Shown here one piece after another: positions 49,306-58,114 of a DNA stretch of 60,899 bases. The stretch comes from Sporisorium sorghi. Lineage: Eukaryota; Basidiomycota; Ustilaginomycetes; Ustilaginales; Ustilaginaceae. A program made the position numbers and the translations under genes. How positions within the stretch are numbered: the stretch's first letter is position 1; each line of letters begins with the position of its first letter. The notes under the pieces were generated by a model. It was not told the origin of the DNA. It saw nothing but the letters and a program-made list of their open reading frames with translations, and searched no databases. Location: the NCBI GenBank assembly GCA_023212695.1, contig JALCCG010000121.1:1-60899 (forward strand), written 5' to 3'.

Positions 49306-52300
49306 TCAACTGCTATCCGGCCACTCCCTTAGCTCGATCAGCGTATCCGGTCCACCGAACGCCAAAATCGGCAAGTGCGGGTGGAACGCCAGACTGCCCA
49401 CAGCAGGCGTGAAGCTCGACGGCGCCGTCTCGCTCGCTGGCGGCAACAGGGTGTGCAGCGGGTTGGTCGGGTTGAGGTGCGGTGCGCCCGCGCTGCCTCC
49501 CACGCCACCACCGCTTCCTCCTCCTCCCGCTCCGCTGCCGTTGAGGCCGAGCGTCGAGTGCGGGCTCAGGATGCCACTGCCGCCCATCCCTCCGCCACCG
49601 TGGTGATACGGATGCTCGTGGTGGAAATGGTGATGGTGATGATGCACGCCCGAATTCACCGCTTCCGGCGGGTACAGCAGCGTGCTATTGCCCAAATGCT
49701 GCGTCGAGCCCATAGGCGCAAAGTTGCGCACAAACGGCTTGCCCAGCGTAGACAGCGTCTCGAGATGCGTCAGCAGCACCGTCTGCGCCCCCGCCGTCGG
49801 CCGCAGCGGCTTGGGCGCCGAACTCGCCGCGAACAGCGGGATGCGTTCGTGCACCGCCATACACGATAGCTTGCCTCCCAATTTACCGCCCAGGCTCAGC
49901 TTGGCGATCGACGAGCGCACACGCATGTCCCACAGCCGCACCTCGCCGTCGACACTGGCGGTCACGAGCTCGCGCGAGCCGCGCTTCTGCAGATGCACGT
50001 TCTGCACCCACGTCTGGTGCTCCTCCCACAGCCGCACCAGGCTCGCCTCGGGCGGGTTGCGCCGGTCGTACACGCCCACTGTGCCGTCGCCGAAGCCAGC
50101 GACAAACAGGTGCCCAAAGTCGGACTCGGACGAAATCGACGTTACGCAGCTCGAAGCGCGAGTTGGGATGTCGACCACACATAGCTCGCGGTGCGCATCC
50201 CAAACCCGGATCACGCGACTGTCGCCACCTGCGAGCAGATGCCCTGATCCTTGCAGCCAGTCGACCACCAACCCACTCGGTCGCTTGCTCCGCACCAGAT
50301 CCGGCAGAGCCTGGAAACTTGACGCCAGCTCGGGACCCCGGAAGCCCGCCGTGTGCGCGGGCGAATCGTAGTGGCGGTAGATGCGCACATTGCCCTCTGC
50401 CGAGCCGACGAGCAGCATCGCATCGCTGTCCTCGTTGATGAAAAGCGCAGACGTGATGTTGGTCCGGGCCGGATTGCCGTTGGCGAAGCGACTGAGCAGA
50501 CGCTTCTCCTCCCAGTCCCACACGGCCACCGTGTCCTGGTCGCTCGCCGTCACAAGGTGGTTCTCGTACTGGTGGAACAGCATCAGCTGCGGCACTGCAC
50601 CATTGCGGATGTATCCACCGTGCTCGGACCACGCAGACTGAGCAGCTGCGTCGGCGATCTCGAGTGAGTGCTCGGTGAGGCGGCTGTTGCGCTGCTTCTT
50701 CCAGTGCTGCACGTTGTACTTGATGCTGCCTGGCTCTTCGCTCTCGGCCTGCTTCATCTGCGGCTCGATGTAGTACTCGCTGCACCATGCAAAGAGCCGA
50801 CTCTTGAGCGGCAGCGTCTCGCGGAGTTCGTTGCTGGCGCCACCAGATCCAATCGAGCCCGAAGGCGTGCTGACACCGCTGCTGCCGGGAGTAGGCACAA
50901 AGCCCCATCGATTGGCGCGGCTCACCGCGGGAGACGAAGCAGGTGTGTTTTGCGATGAACCATCCGCGCTGCCTGTGAAGCGCGAGCGGAAGCGGTACAT
51001 GTCCATAGCGATGAGACCAGCGAGAGCATCTCCCACCTTGACGTGGTCCTCGACAGCCAGATGCGGGTCGCTGTCCATTTCATCGCCGTAGAACCGCTGC
51101 TGTTCGTGTGCACCGCCGTTGGCTTGCTCCATGCTGTTGTCGTGCACGCTGCCGTTGCCATTGCCGTTGCCGTTGATGTACTGCTGGGCCTGTCCAAAGC
51201 TGCTGGTGCTTCCCGACAGCTTTCTGCGATCAGCCCTGCCGTTGATGTACGACAGGCTCTCGGCACTCTGTGAGCGGTTGCCGAGCTTGGCAGAAGCGTT
51301 CAGCGGTGACGAGGGCAACGACAATGCGGAGGACGCTTCCTGCGAAGGAGTCGTTGCATCGCCTGCGCCACCTTTGGAAAGGTAAGGAGAGCTGTACTGG
51401 GCTGCGGCTGCCTTGGTCGCTGGGCTGCGACGCGGTGCTAGAACAGCTGGACCGGGCGGAGGGATGCCCGAGGGTCCTGCTTCGCCGTACAGAGGACGGC
51501 CCAAGCTGTCGTGGTCGGATCCGACAGGCGATGCTGGTCGCGAGTAGCCCAGCGTGGCCAGCGTCTTGACCGCCTGAGCGAGCGTCGAGCTGCGTTTGGG
51601 TGCTGCGTGAGACTGCGAACGCACAATCTGACCCGGTCGAGCGGGACCTGAGCCACCCGTACCGAAGCCAGAGGGCGGAACATGTGCTCCGTTCATTGCG
51701 GCGATCTGCGACGTCGACATCTCATCGATCGAGCCCGGCGTAGTGCCAGTCGAGCGAGGCGTGAGCGGGAAGTAGCCTTCCGAGGCAGCGTCGGTGCTGG
51801 TTGGCGTCGTGAACCGCGAAATCGCCTCTCCAGCGCCAAAGCCTCGCAGCACGCTTTCCCCTGCGCCAGACACGTCGCTCTCGATGAGCAGCGCAATGAC
51901 AAAGTCGACCACCGTGCACGCCAGGTTGGCCACCTCCGGGTCCGAGTCGACACTGAGATCGAGGAGCGCTACAAATATGGTCGTGAACGCGGGAATGTTG
52001 GCAATGTCTTCCTCTTCGATCTCCTCCTCGATCAAGAGCTTGGATGCCAGGCGGGCGAGCAACGCCTCTTCGTTGGCAAGCGCATCAGGCGACGGCCCGG
52101 AGACGCTGGTGCTAGATGTGCCTCGACCCAAGGATGCCAGCGATGCTCGTCGGTCCTGGCCAGCAGACGATTGCGCCGCTTTGGCACGGGACGTCGCCGA
52201 CTTTCGATCTTGCTGCTGCTGCTGTGAAGCCGGGTTCCGCAGACTGCTTTCTCTCGAGTAGTAGAGATACGCAGCAAGAACAAAGAAGCCCTTGTACTCC

Positions 52301-55041
52301 GCCACCACCGGGCTGAGCGCGATGACGAGTTCCTTGCGGACCAAGGGACTGCAGTCGCCCTTGGTTGTGAGCAGGGCAATGGCGATGCCAATCTCAAGGC
52401 CTCGTTGCTTGGCTGGTGGCAGACCTGTTGCAGCGCCCGTACCAGGGCAGAAGCGCCGCGATGACGCAGGCCGGCCGCCGTTGGCGCTGTTCGAAACAGG
52501 CACGGGTTCGCCAGTGACGTATGAAACGACGTCGACTTGGTCCTGGCTGGATCCGCTCGCACCGAGCAGGGTGCCGAGAGCGTGGAGAACGGCGGCGCGC
52601 ACCTCGGGCGAAACATCGCCCAGCATGCAACAGAGCTTTCCGTGCGCATCAAGCGAAATGGCACGCGCCTTGCCCGCCTCGTTGTCGTCCCAGAGCTGAG
52701 CTAGACAGAGCGCACTCCACTGACGCAGCAAAAAGTCGTCGTCTTCCAGATGCTCGAGGCACGAGTGCATGACGTCGGTCTCGAGACACGCTGCCTGACC
52801 CGCGGGGAAGTCCTGGCAGAAGACGGCAAGAATAAAGGCGCACATTGCCTGGTGTTCCGAGACGTTGGGGATGGGAATCGATGGGCCATTGCCGCCGGCG
52901 TTCTGGCCGACATTGTTGTTCTGGAAAGGACTGAGCACGCCAGCAAAGTAGATGAAGCCATTGTCGCGCAACAGATCATTTTGACAGCTGCGGTCGACGG
53001 CAAGGATGCGTGCCCAGATGTAAATGAGCACAGGCTTGAGATCGGCAGCGGGGCTCTGCAGAAGCTTGAGCACATAAGGGAAGATACCGATGCTGAGTGC
53101 CATGTTGACCGCCCACGGACCGAGGTCGAGGAACTGACTGAGCAAGATGAGGGCGCGTAGACGATGCGCTTGTGACAGCAACACTTGCAGGACGATGGGC
53201 AGCTGGTCGGGTGGTTCGCGTACTGGACTAGCTTCTCCATCATCGTCGAACGCCTCTGGATCGGCGCCGGTCGCTGCCGACGACAGACCAGCGGAAGGGT
53301 TGCCATGGGGAGTGATGGCGGCGTTGACTCTGCGTCTCCTGCCCTTGCGACTGACACCACCCTGCTGCAGCCACACCTCGAACGCCTTGAGCTGCTCGCT
53401 GAAGAAGGTGCTGTGGCGGTACTCGAACGATGCGAGGTGCGCAGGGACCGGTGGACCGCCTTCAGCCGCCTCAGCCTGCGCACGTTCCTTTGCGAGCAGT
53501 GTGGGCAGCTGAGCGAGACACTGATCGACGGCGAGGTCCCAGCTGTCCCAGAGCGGGTGGTTGTGCGTAGGTGGAAGCTTGGGATGGCTCATGGGCGTGC
53601 AGTGGTAGAAGCGCATGATGCGTTCCGCAAGCAAAAAGTTGCGGAGAAGCGCGGCTACCATGAGATCATCACGGAAGAGACGGCGGAAGATGGTGCGCGG
53701 CAAGACGGTCCATGCGATGGTGTCGGTGATGGCGGTGAAGATCCAGTTGAGTTCGCCGAGCGGCGTTCTTCGGTCCTGCAGGCGGCCGGGGATGTTCATG
53801 ACCATGTCGACGTTGAGCTTGGAGGGCAGCGGGTTTTGCAGGACAAACCAGCGCAGCGAGATCTCGATGGGAGAAGTGAGACAGCAGGTGAAGAGATCGG
53901 CGGGGAGGTCGGGGTTCATGGGGAGCACCTCGTCAGGTCCACAGGCCGCGAGGTGGATCGACTCTCGTAGGGGGAAGTGAGGTTCTTCCGTTGACGATGA
54001 TGATGCACCCGCCTTCTTTGATGAAGAAGTGTCGGCATTTGGTTTGGTGCGGTCGCGGTCGCCGGAACGGTTGTGGCCCTCCCTGTCTCGATTTGAGCGC
54101 GTGGCCTCTTCTTCGGCCTTTCTCTCCTGCTGACGCTTGAAGTTGAGCACGACGTTGCCGGCAGAGCTGGCGTCCCATACAAAGATGCATGGACTACCGA
54201 GCCAAGCGATAAGGTCGTAGAGCGTGACGGGGATGTACTGTGTGTAAGCCTTGTTGAAGACCCAGATCTCGCCGCCCGGTGTCGGTTTGGGCACGCCGTA
54301 TCCATTGTAGTAGAAGAGCACGCGCTCGTCCTTGGCTGCCCTTCGGAGAGTGGTGCAGAAGCGGCGCGTCTCTTCGACGACGGGGTCGAGGTACTGCTTG
54401 TAGCGAGTCTTTGTGCTGAGCGTCTCGAACTGGGCTTGCAAGTTGCGACCAATGGCGGGTAGCGCTTTGGAGACCTCGAGCGAGCTGGGATCCATCCAAC
54501 AGATGAGCTTGGAGCACGGATTCGTCTTGGACACGTCAGGAGGGTCGACGCCGATGTTGAGACACATGACGAGAGCGGCGGTGACGGTTCGCAACCGCTC
54601 ACGCATGCGCCAATCGGGAAGGTCTCGTTCGTCTCTGGGTTTGGGATTGCCGTGGGTGATGTGGCGCTTGAGTCCCCAGTGGAAGAACGAGTGTTGGAGC
54701 ATCCATTCGTTGACATCTTCGACTAGGAGTGCACCATGACGTCTGCCGCTTGCTGTTGAAGCGTCGTCCTCATCTTCGGCCTCGGTGGTGAGCTGCTGTG
54801 GGTCCATGTCGGCCTCCAGTGTGGATTGTGTGTTGTGCAAAGATCCGTTGCTGCGAATCAGGGTCCCTGAATCCGACACCTGTGGGAATGCATGGTGTTG
54901 CAGTTGCTGCTGCTGAGATGAGAGAGAAGAGGAAGAGGTGTGACCGTTGGAATCAACCATGAAAGGATGTGGCGCTGGCGAAGAGGTAGAGGCTGGTCTG
55001 CGCGCCTCGGGCGGCTCAAAGTGCGCGGCAAGGTGAACCAT
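49306..55041 (-). CDS. KOG1: TORC1 subunit Kog1/raptor
   Basis: Single uninterrupted exon of 1911 residues. Raptor recruits substrates to the TOR kinase complex 1, on vacuole/lysosome membranes, and links growth to nutrients. The N-terminal raptor-conserved, caspase-like domain spans about 110-300: WRMRERLRTVTAALVMCLNIG, KLICWMDPS, ERVLFYYNGYGVPKPTPGG and IFVWDASSAGNVV. HEAT-type repeats follow (about 370-1060), then a long disordered Ser-rich linker with SRKLS-like and SP sites (about 1060-1450), then a seven-bladed WD40 domain (about 1450-1911; TVAVWDWEE, VIRVWDAHREL, GTVGVYDRRNP, EVRLWDMRV). The caspase-like pocket lacks a Cys-His dyad, as known for raptor. Near the end a His-rich stretch (about 1797-1813) and a Gly/Ser-rich stretch (about 1824-1842) interrupt the last blade. 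Larger than yeast Kog1 (1557). Confidence 0.95.
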   Translation of the reverse strand: MVHLAAHFEPPEARRPASTSSPAPHPFMVDSNGHTSSSSLSSQQQQLQHHAFPQVSDSGTLIRSNGSLHNTQSTLEADMDPQQLTTEAEDEDDASTASGRRHGALLVEDVNEWMLQHSFFHWGLKRHITHGNPKPRDERDLPDWRMRERLRTVTAALVMCLNIGVDPPDVSKTNPCSKLICWMDPSSLEVSKALPAIGRNLQAQFETLSTKTRYKQYLDPVVEETRRFCTTLRRAAKDERVLFYYNGYGVPKPTPGGEIWVFNKAYTQYIPVTLYDLIAWLGSPCIFVWDASSAGNVVLNFKRQQERKAEEEATRSNRDREGHNRSGDRDRTKPNADTSSSKKAGASSSSTEEPHFPLRESIHLAACGPDEVLPMNPDLPADLFTCCLTSPIEISLRWFVLQNPLPSKLNVDMVMNIPGRLQDRRTPLGELNWIFTAITDTIAWTVLPRTIFRRLFRDDLMVAALLRNFLLAERIMRFYHCTPMSHPKLPPTHNHPLWDSWDLAVDQCLAQLPTLLAKERAQAEAAEGGPPVPAHLASFEYRHSTFFSEQLKAFEVWLQQGGVSRKGRRRRVNAAITPHGNPSAGLSSAATGADPEAFDDDGEASPVREPPDQLPIVLQVLLSQAHRLRALILLSQFLDLGPWAVNMALSIGIFPYVLKLLQSPAADLKPVLIYIWARILAVDRSCQNDLLRDNGFIYFAGVLSPFQNNNVGQNAGGNGPSIPIPNVSEHQAMCAFILAVFCQDFPAGQAACLETDVMHSCLEHLEDDDFLLRQWSALCLAQLWDDNEAGKARAISLDAHGKLCCMLGDVSPEVRAAVLHALGTLLGASGSSQDQVDVVSYVTGEPVPVSNSANGGRPASSRRFCPGTGAATGLPPAKQRGLEIGIAIALLTTKGDCSPLVRKELVIALSPVVAEYKGFFVLAAYLYYSRESSLRNPASQQQQQDRKSATSRAKAAQSSAGQDRRASLASLGRGTSSTSVSGPSPDALANEEALLARLASKLLIEEEIEEEDIANIPAFTTIFVALLDLSVDSDPEVANLACTVVDFVIALLIESDVSGAGESVLRGFGAGEAISRFTTPTSTDAASEGYFPLTPRSTGTTPGSIDEMSTSQIAAMNGAHVPPSGFGTGGSGPARPGQIVRSQSHAAPKRSSTLAQAVKTLATLGYSRPASPVGSDHDSLGRPLYGEAGPSGIPPPGPAVLAPRRSPATKAAAAQYSSPYLSKGGAGDATTPSQEASSALSLPSSPLNASAKLGNRSQSAESLSYINGRADRRKLSGSTSSFGQAQQYINGNGNGNGSVHDNSMEQANGGAHEQQRFYGDEMDSDPHLAVEDHVKVGDALAGLIAMDMYRFRSRFTGSADGSSQNTPASSPAVSRANRWGFVPTPGSSGVSTPSGSIGSGGASNELRETLPLKSRLFAWCSEYYIEPQMKQAESEEPGSIKYNVQHWKKQRNSRLTEHSLEIADAAAQSAWSEHGGYIRNGAVPQLMLFHQYENHLVTASDQDTVAVWDWEEKRLLSRFANGNPARTNITSALFINEDSDAMLLVGSAEGNVRIYRHYDSPAHTAGFRGPELASSFQALPDLVRSKRPSGLVVDWLQGSGHLLAGGDSRVIRVWDAHRELCVVDIPTRASSCVTSISSESDFGHLFVAGFGDGTVGVYDRRNPPEASLVRLWEEHQTWVQNVHLQKRGSRELVTASVDGEVRLWDMRVRSSIAKLSLGGKLGGKLSCMAVHERIPLFAASSAPKPLRPTAGAQTVLLTHLETLSTLGKPFVRNFAPMGSTQHLGNSTLLYPPEAVNSGVHHHHHHFHHEHPYHHGGGGMGGSGILSPHSTLGLNGSGAGGGGSGGGVGGSAGAPHLNPTNPLHTLLPPASETAPSSFTPAVGSLAFHPHLPILAFGGPDTLIELREWPDSS

Positions 55042-55100
55042 GCTGAGTGGAGCAGCTGTACTGTTGTTTCTGCATCCACGCGGCAGTAATGTCGAGGCCC

Positions 55101-55161
55101 GAGGAGGAGGAGGAGGAGGAGGAGGAGGAGGAGGATGGTGGTGATGATGATGATGATGATG
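55101..55161. repeat. GAG and GAT triplet runs
   Basis: About eleven GAG/GGA units (55101-55135) run into GAT units (about 55142-55161) within 60-120 bases of the KOG1 start codon, so they probably lie in its 5' leader or core promoter. Confidence 0.85.
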
Positions 55162-55427
55162 ACAGCCGCGTCGGTCGAATGATCAAGTATCGCGAGCGAG
55201 TGTCGCCTGACCTTGGTAGCTGGAGATATCGCTGCGTCACCAAGGCTCGAACGCAAACACCGAATGAAGGCCACCGTACCTCGACGTCCAAAGGTGCTGC
55301 GTGTCGGTCGTCACGATTGACGGCTGTTGCTGGTGGCGGTGAAGAAAAGGGAGAGTTGACAAGCGCTGACGGTGATTGGCACACGAGTCGAGACAAATGA
55401 AATTACGGATTGCGGGCGAGAAAAAAA

Positions 55428-55478
55428 GACCAAAACGGGTCCGCGCGTGACTTTTGTGACTGCGCTGAGCTGCTTCGC

Positions 55479-55524
<46 letters not shown>

Positions 55525-55662
55525 CCCCCCGGCGCGGGGGCACACCAAGTCGGCCTTTTTTTTTACCCCCCCCTTTTTCACACCATGAAAATACCCCAGG
55601 CGGACACAAAAAAAAAAAAAAGGGCCGCGGCGCGTGATTTGGGGAGGGACGGAACGTACGCC

Positions 55663-55710
<48 letters not shown>

Positions 55711-55790
55711 GACCTCGAGCGCGTGGTCACGACAGCTGAGCCGATTTTTTGCCCCCCCCCCTTTTCAACATGTGAGATCGGCACGTAGGG
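55428..55790. repeat. Degenerate ~185 bp tandem duplication with A43 and A45 runs
   Basis: Two units can be aligned by eye: each starts with GCGCGTGA, then reaches an A run (55480-55522 and 55664-55708), a short GC-rich spacer with GCGCG, then T(6-9), one purine, C(8-10), T(4-5), and CA..ACCATG / CAACATG. The offset is 184-186 bases for both the A runs and the C runs. An extra A14 run (55608-55621) separates the units. Either an old duplication or an assembly problem. Confidence 0.6.
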
Positions 55791-55921
55791 CTGTCTCCTC
55801 ATCAAGCCGCCAACGTCTCTATCCATCGCCTGCCTGTTCACTGTCATCGCAACAATGCTGCTCTATCATACCAAAGTCTAATGTACAGAGATTGTGGCGC
55901 AAAGCAACTGCCGGCATGCAC

Positions 55922-58114
55922 TCAAGCCATCCTTGATCGTTCCAGCAGCTCCTGTCGATCCACCGCATCTGCATCGTATCCTTTCGTCTCTGGCACCAAG
56001 AATACAGTGACCGCCAGACCAAGCAAGCTGACGCCAAAGAAGATCCAAAAGATACCCGTGTGACCCACTCGCTTGTTGTTGGCCAGTACGCTGAATCCCA
56101 GTGAAGAAACGATGCTGCCCAGCTTGCCCATCGCCGCACACAGCCCATGCGCCGTGGCTCGAACACGTGTCGGGAACGCCTCTGCCGGCACGATGAAGGT
56201 GGTGCTGTTGCTGCCGGCGTTGAAGCTGAGCTGCAGCAGCACAAACACGACAAAGAACGATGCGGCTTGGTGGATGATCTGGCTGTACGTCAGCGCCAGC
56301 ACCAAGAATAGTACCGCGTTGGCTGCAAACCCAAACAGCTGGATCTTTTTGCGTCCCACAATCTCGACCAGCCCCACTGTGATGAAGTAGCCAGGAAGGA
56401 AGCCAGCCAGCACCACGATGAGATTGCCCAGCGCCTGCTTGTAGATCTGGTGCCATGGGCTGCCCTGCGTATATCCGATCAGCGCAAAGATGGCCGACTG
56501 GTTGAGGTTGATGCCGTAAAATATAACGTCGACCAGGAACCAGGATAGCGACGTGCCGATGAGCACTCGCAGATGCTGCCATTCGCTAAAGTACTCCCAA
56601 AAGTCGTTGCGTGGAATACCGATGGAGCGGAAAGCTAAGCCGCTGCTTTGAGCCGCAGCTTTCCGCATGGCTTGGCGCAAATCTCGAGGCGAAGGCAGCT
56701 GCTTGCCCCCCAGGCTAGGTTTACGATGAGGTGGTGCATCTGCAAAGCTCTTGTATCGACCGTCCCCACTAAGACTGAGAGGAGACGAAAGCGAAGAGAG
56801 CGTCTCGGATGTCTTGCGTCCCTTGTTGGCTCGCTTCACCATCTCGGTGCTCGTGTAGATGCTCGTAGGCCCCATTGTCGCTTTGTCGGGCGTCACGACG
56901 ATCCCTGCAGCTGAAGCGCGCGTGACCAAGTCGTCGTGATCTTGCAGATAACGTGCCTGCACGAAACGTGCTGATTCGACCAGCGTCAGGCGGAAGTAGA
57001 GCACGACAAAGCCGGGCGCAAGTGGAAGGCCCAGCAGGATACGCCATGCTCCACTGAGCTCCGAAAGGTTGCCGGAGGTGATTGAGGAGCTGTAGCCCCC
57101 GATCACAGCCAAAGCAGCCAGCGCAGCACACAAGGCACCCCAGCCTTGGTTGCTGAAGATGAGCGACAGCAGCAACCCTCGCGTCTTGGTGCTCGATCGG
57201 TCCGCCACTGCCGTTGCCGAGAGAGGATAGTCGCCGCCGATGCCAATGCCCATCACGAAGCGGAACACAGCAAGCCAGATGGTGACGCCTTTGCCATGCA
57301 GGTAGTCCGGTGCTGATATCATGAGAATGATAGCAAGCATGGCCAGCATGAGTTCCTTGCCATACAGCACGGAGCGGCCCCAAAAGTCGCCGAGGAATCC
57401 GAAGAGAAGCTGTCCGATCACGTTGCCCATGCTCGCCGATGCTTTCAGCACTCCGCCATATAAGCCCCAGTCGATGCTGTGCGTGCCGAGAGGATAGTAG
57501 GCCAGCAGCAGGACCGGTACCGTCATGTTGATAATGAACAGGTCGTAGGCATCCATCGCGAAACCGGCACCCGCTAATGCCAGCAACTTGATCTCACCCC
57601 ATGTGAGACCAATCCACGTTCTTGCCATCTTTCGCTCCACCAGGGCGAGCGGAGGGGTGGTGTTGTAGCTAAACTGTTCTTCGCGCCGTGGCGAGCTGGT
57701 GCGCACGCCTTGGTCAAAGTTGACGCCGAGGTGGGTGTGGGACTCGCCATACGTAGTAGATTGCTGGAAGGATCGCAGGTTGTCGGCGGTGAGTACCGCA
57801 ATGCCGCTCTCGCGATGCTGATACGCCGCGTCTGTGCTGAGGTCGTATGGCAGGCTATGGTGTTTGGCGTCGTCCTGGCTGAGAACGAATGACTGGTGAT
57901 AGGGTGGCTCCGTTGGCAATGCTGCGTTGGGCAGAGAGCTTGGTGGGAGCGATTCCAGTCGAATTGCGCTTAGGTGACCATGCCTGAACTGCGGTTCAGA
58001 TCGATCGAGCTCGGAAGATGCGCGTGCTGACCCAACGGCATCCTCGACTTCGATCTCGTCGCTCTGGTAGTCGTAGTAGGATGCCCATGCATCCATCGAA
58101 GATCCGAATGGCAT
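55922..58114 (-). CDS. Inorganic phosphate transporter of the PHO84 family (MFS)
   Basis: Single exon, 730 residues; twelve membrane segments are recognisable. The phosphate:H+ symporter signature appears at TM4 as GIGIGGDYPLSATAVADRSS, with the MFS motif GFLGDFWGRSVLYGKEL in the TM2-TM3 loop. TM1 includes GFAMDAYDLFIINM, and the second half has WFLVDVIFYGINLNQS and FNAGSNSTTFIVPAEAFPTR then AHGLCAAMGKLG, all typical of Pho84. A hydrophilic N-terminus of about 165 residues (longer than in yeast Pho84) and a Ser/Lys-rich central loop between TM6 and TM7 (about 410-500) may be regulatory. Substrate is probably phosphate; a related glycerophosphodiester transporter is less likely. The family is usually induced by phosphate starvation. 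Confidence 0.88.
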   Translation of the reverse strand: MPFGSSMDAWASYYDYQSDEIEVEDAVGSARASSELDRSEPQFRHGHLSAIRLESLPPSSLPNAALPTEPPYHQSFVLSQDDAKHHSLPYDLSTDAAYQHRESGIAVLTADNLRSFQQSTTYGESHTHLGVNFDQGVRTSSPRREEQFSYNTTPPLALVERKMARTWIGLTWGEIKLLALAGAGFAMDAYDLFIINMTVPVLLLAYYPLGTHSIDWGLYGGVLKASASMGNVIGQLLFGFLGDFWGRSVLYGKELMLAMLAIILMISAPDYLHGKGVTIWLAVFRFVMGIGIGGDYPLSATAVADRSSTKTRGLLLSLIFSNQGWGALCAALAALAVIGGYSSSITSGNLSELSGAWRILLGLPLAPGFVVLYFRLTLVESARFVQARYLQDHDDLVTRASAAGIVVTPDKATMGPTSIYTSTEMVKRANKGRKTSETLSSLSSPLSLSGDGRYKSFADAPPHRKPSLGGKQLPSPRDLRQAMRKAAAQSSGLAFRSIGIPRNDFWEYFSEWQHLRVLIGTSLSWFLVDVIFYGINLNQSAIFALIGYTQGSPWHQIYKQALGNLIVVLAGFLPGYFITVGLVEIVGRKKIQLFGFAANAVLFLVLALTYSQIIHQAASFFVVFVLLQLSFNAGSNSTTFIVPAEAFPTRVRATAHGLCAAMGKLGSIVSSLGFSVLANNKRVGHTGIFWIFFGVSLLGLAVTVFLVPETKGYDADAVDRQELLERSRMA

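Larger units (their letters stand above)
55042..55921. promoter_or_regulatory. KOG1 upstream region, homopolymer-rich
   Basis: This gap lies between the KOG1 ATG and the stop of the phosphate transporter gene, both on the minus strand. It carries GGA and GAT triplet runs directly upstream of KOG1, and a degenerate tandem duplication with very long A runs. No gene is supported; the frames reading through it are made mostly of homopolymer Lys/Phe. Confidence 0.5.
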
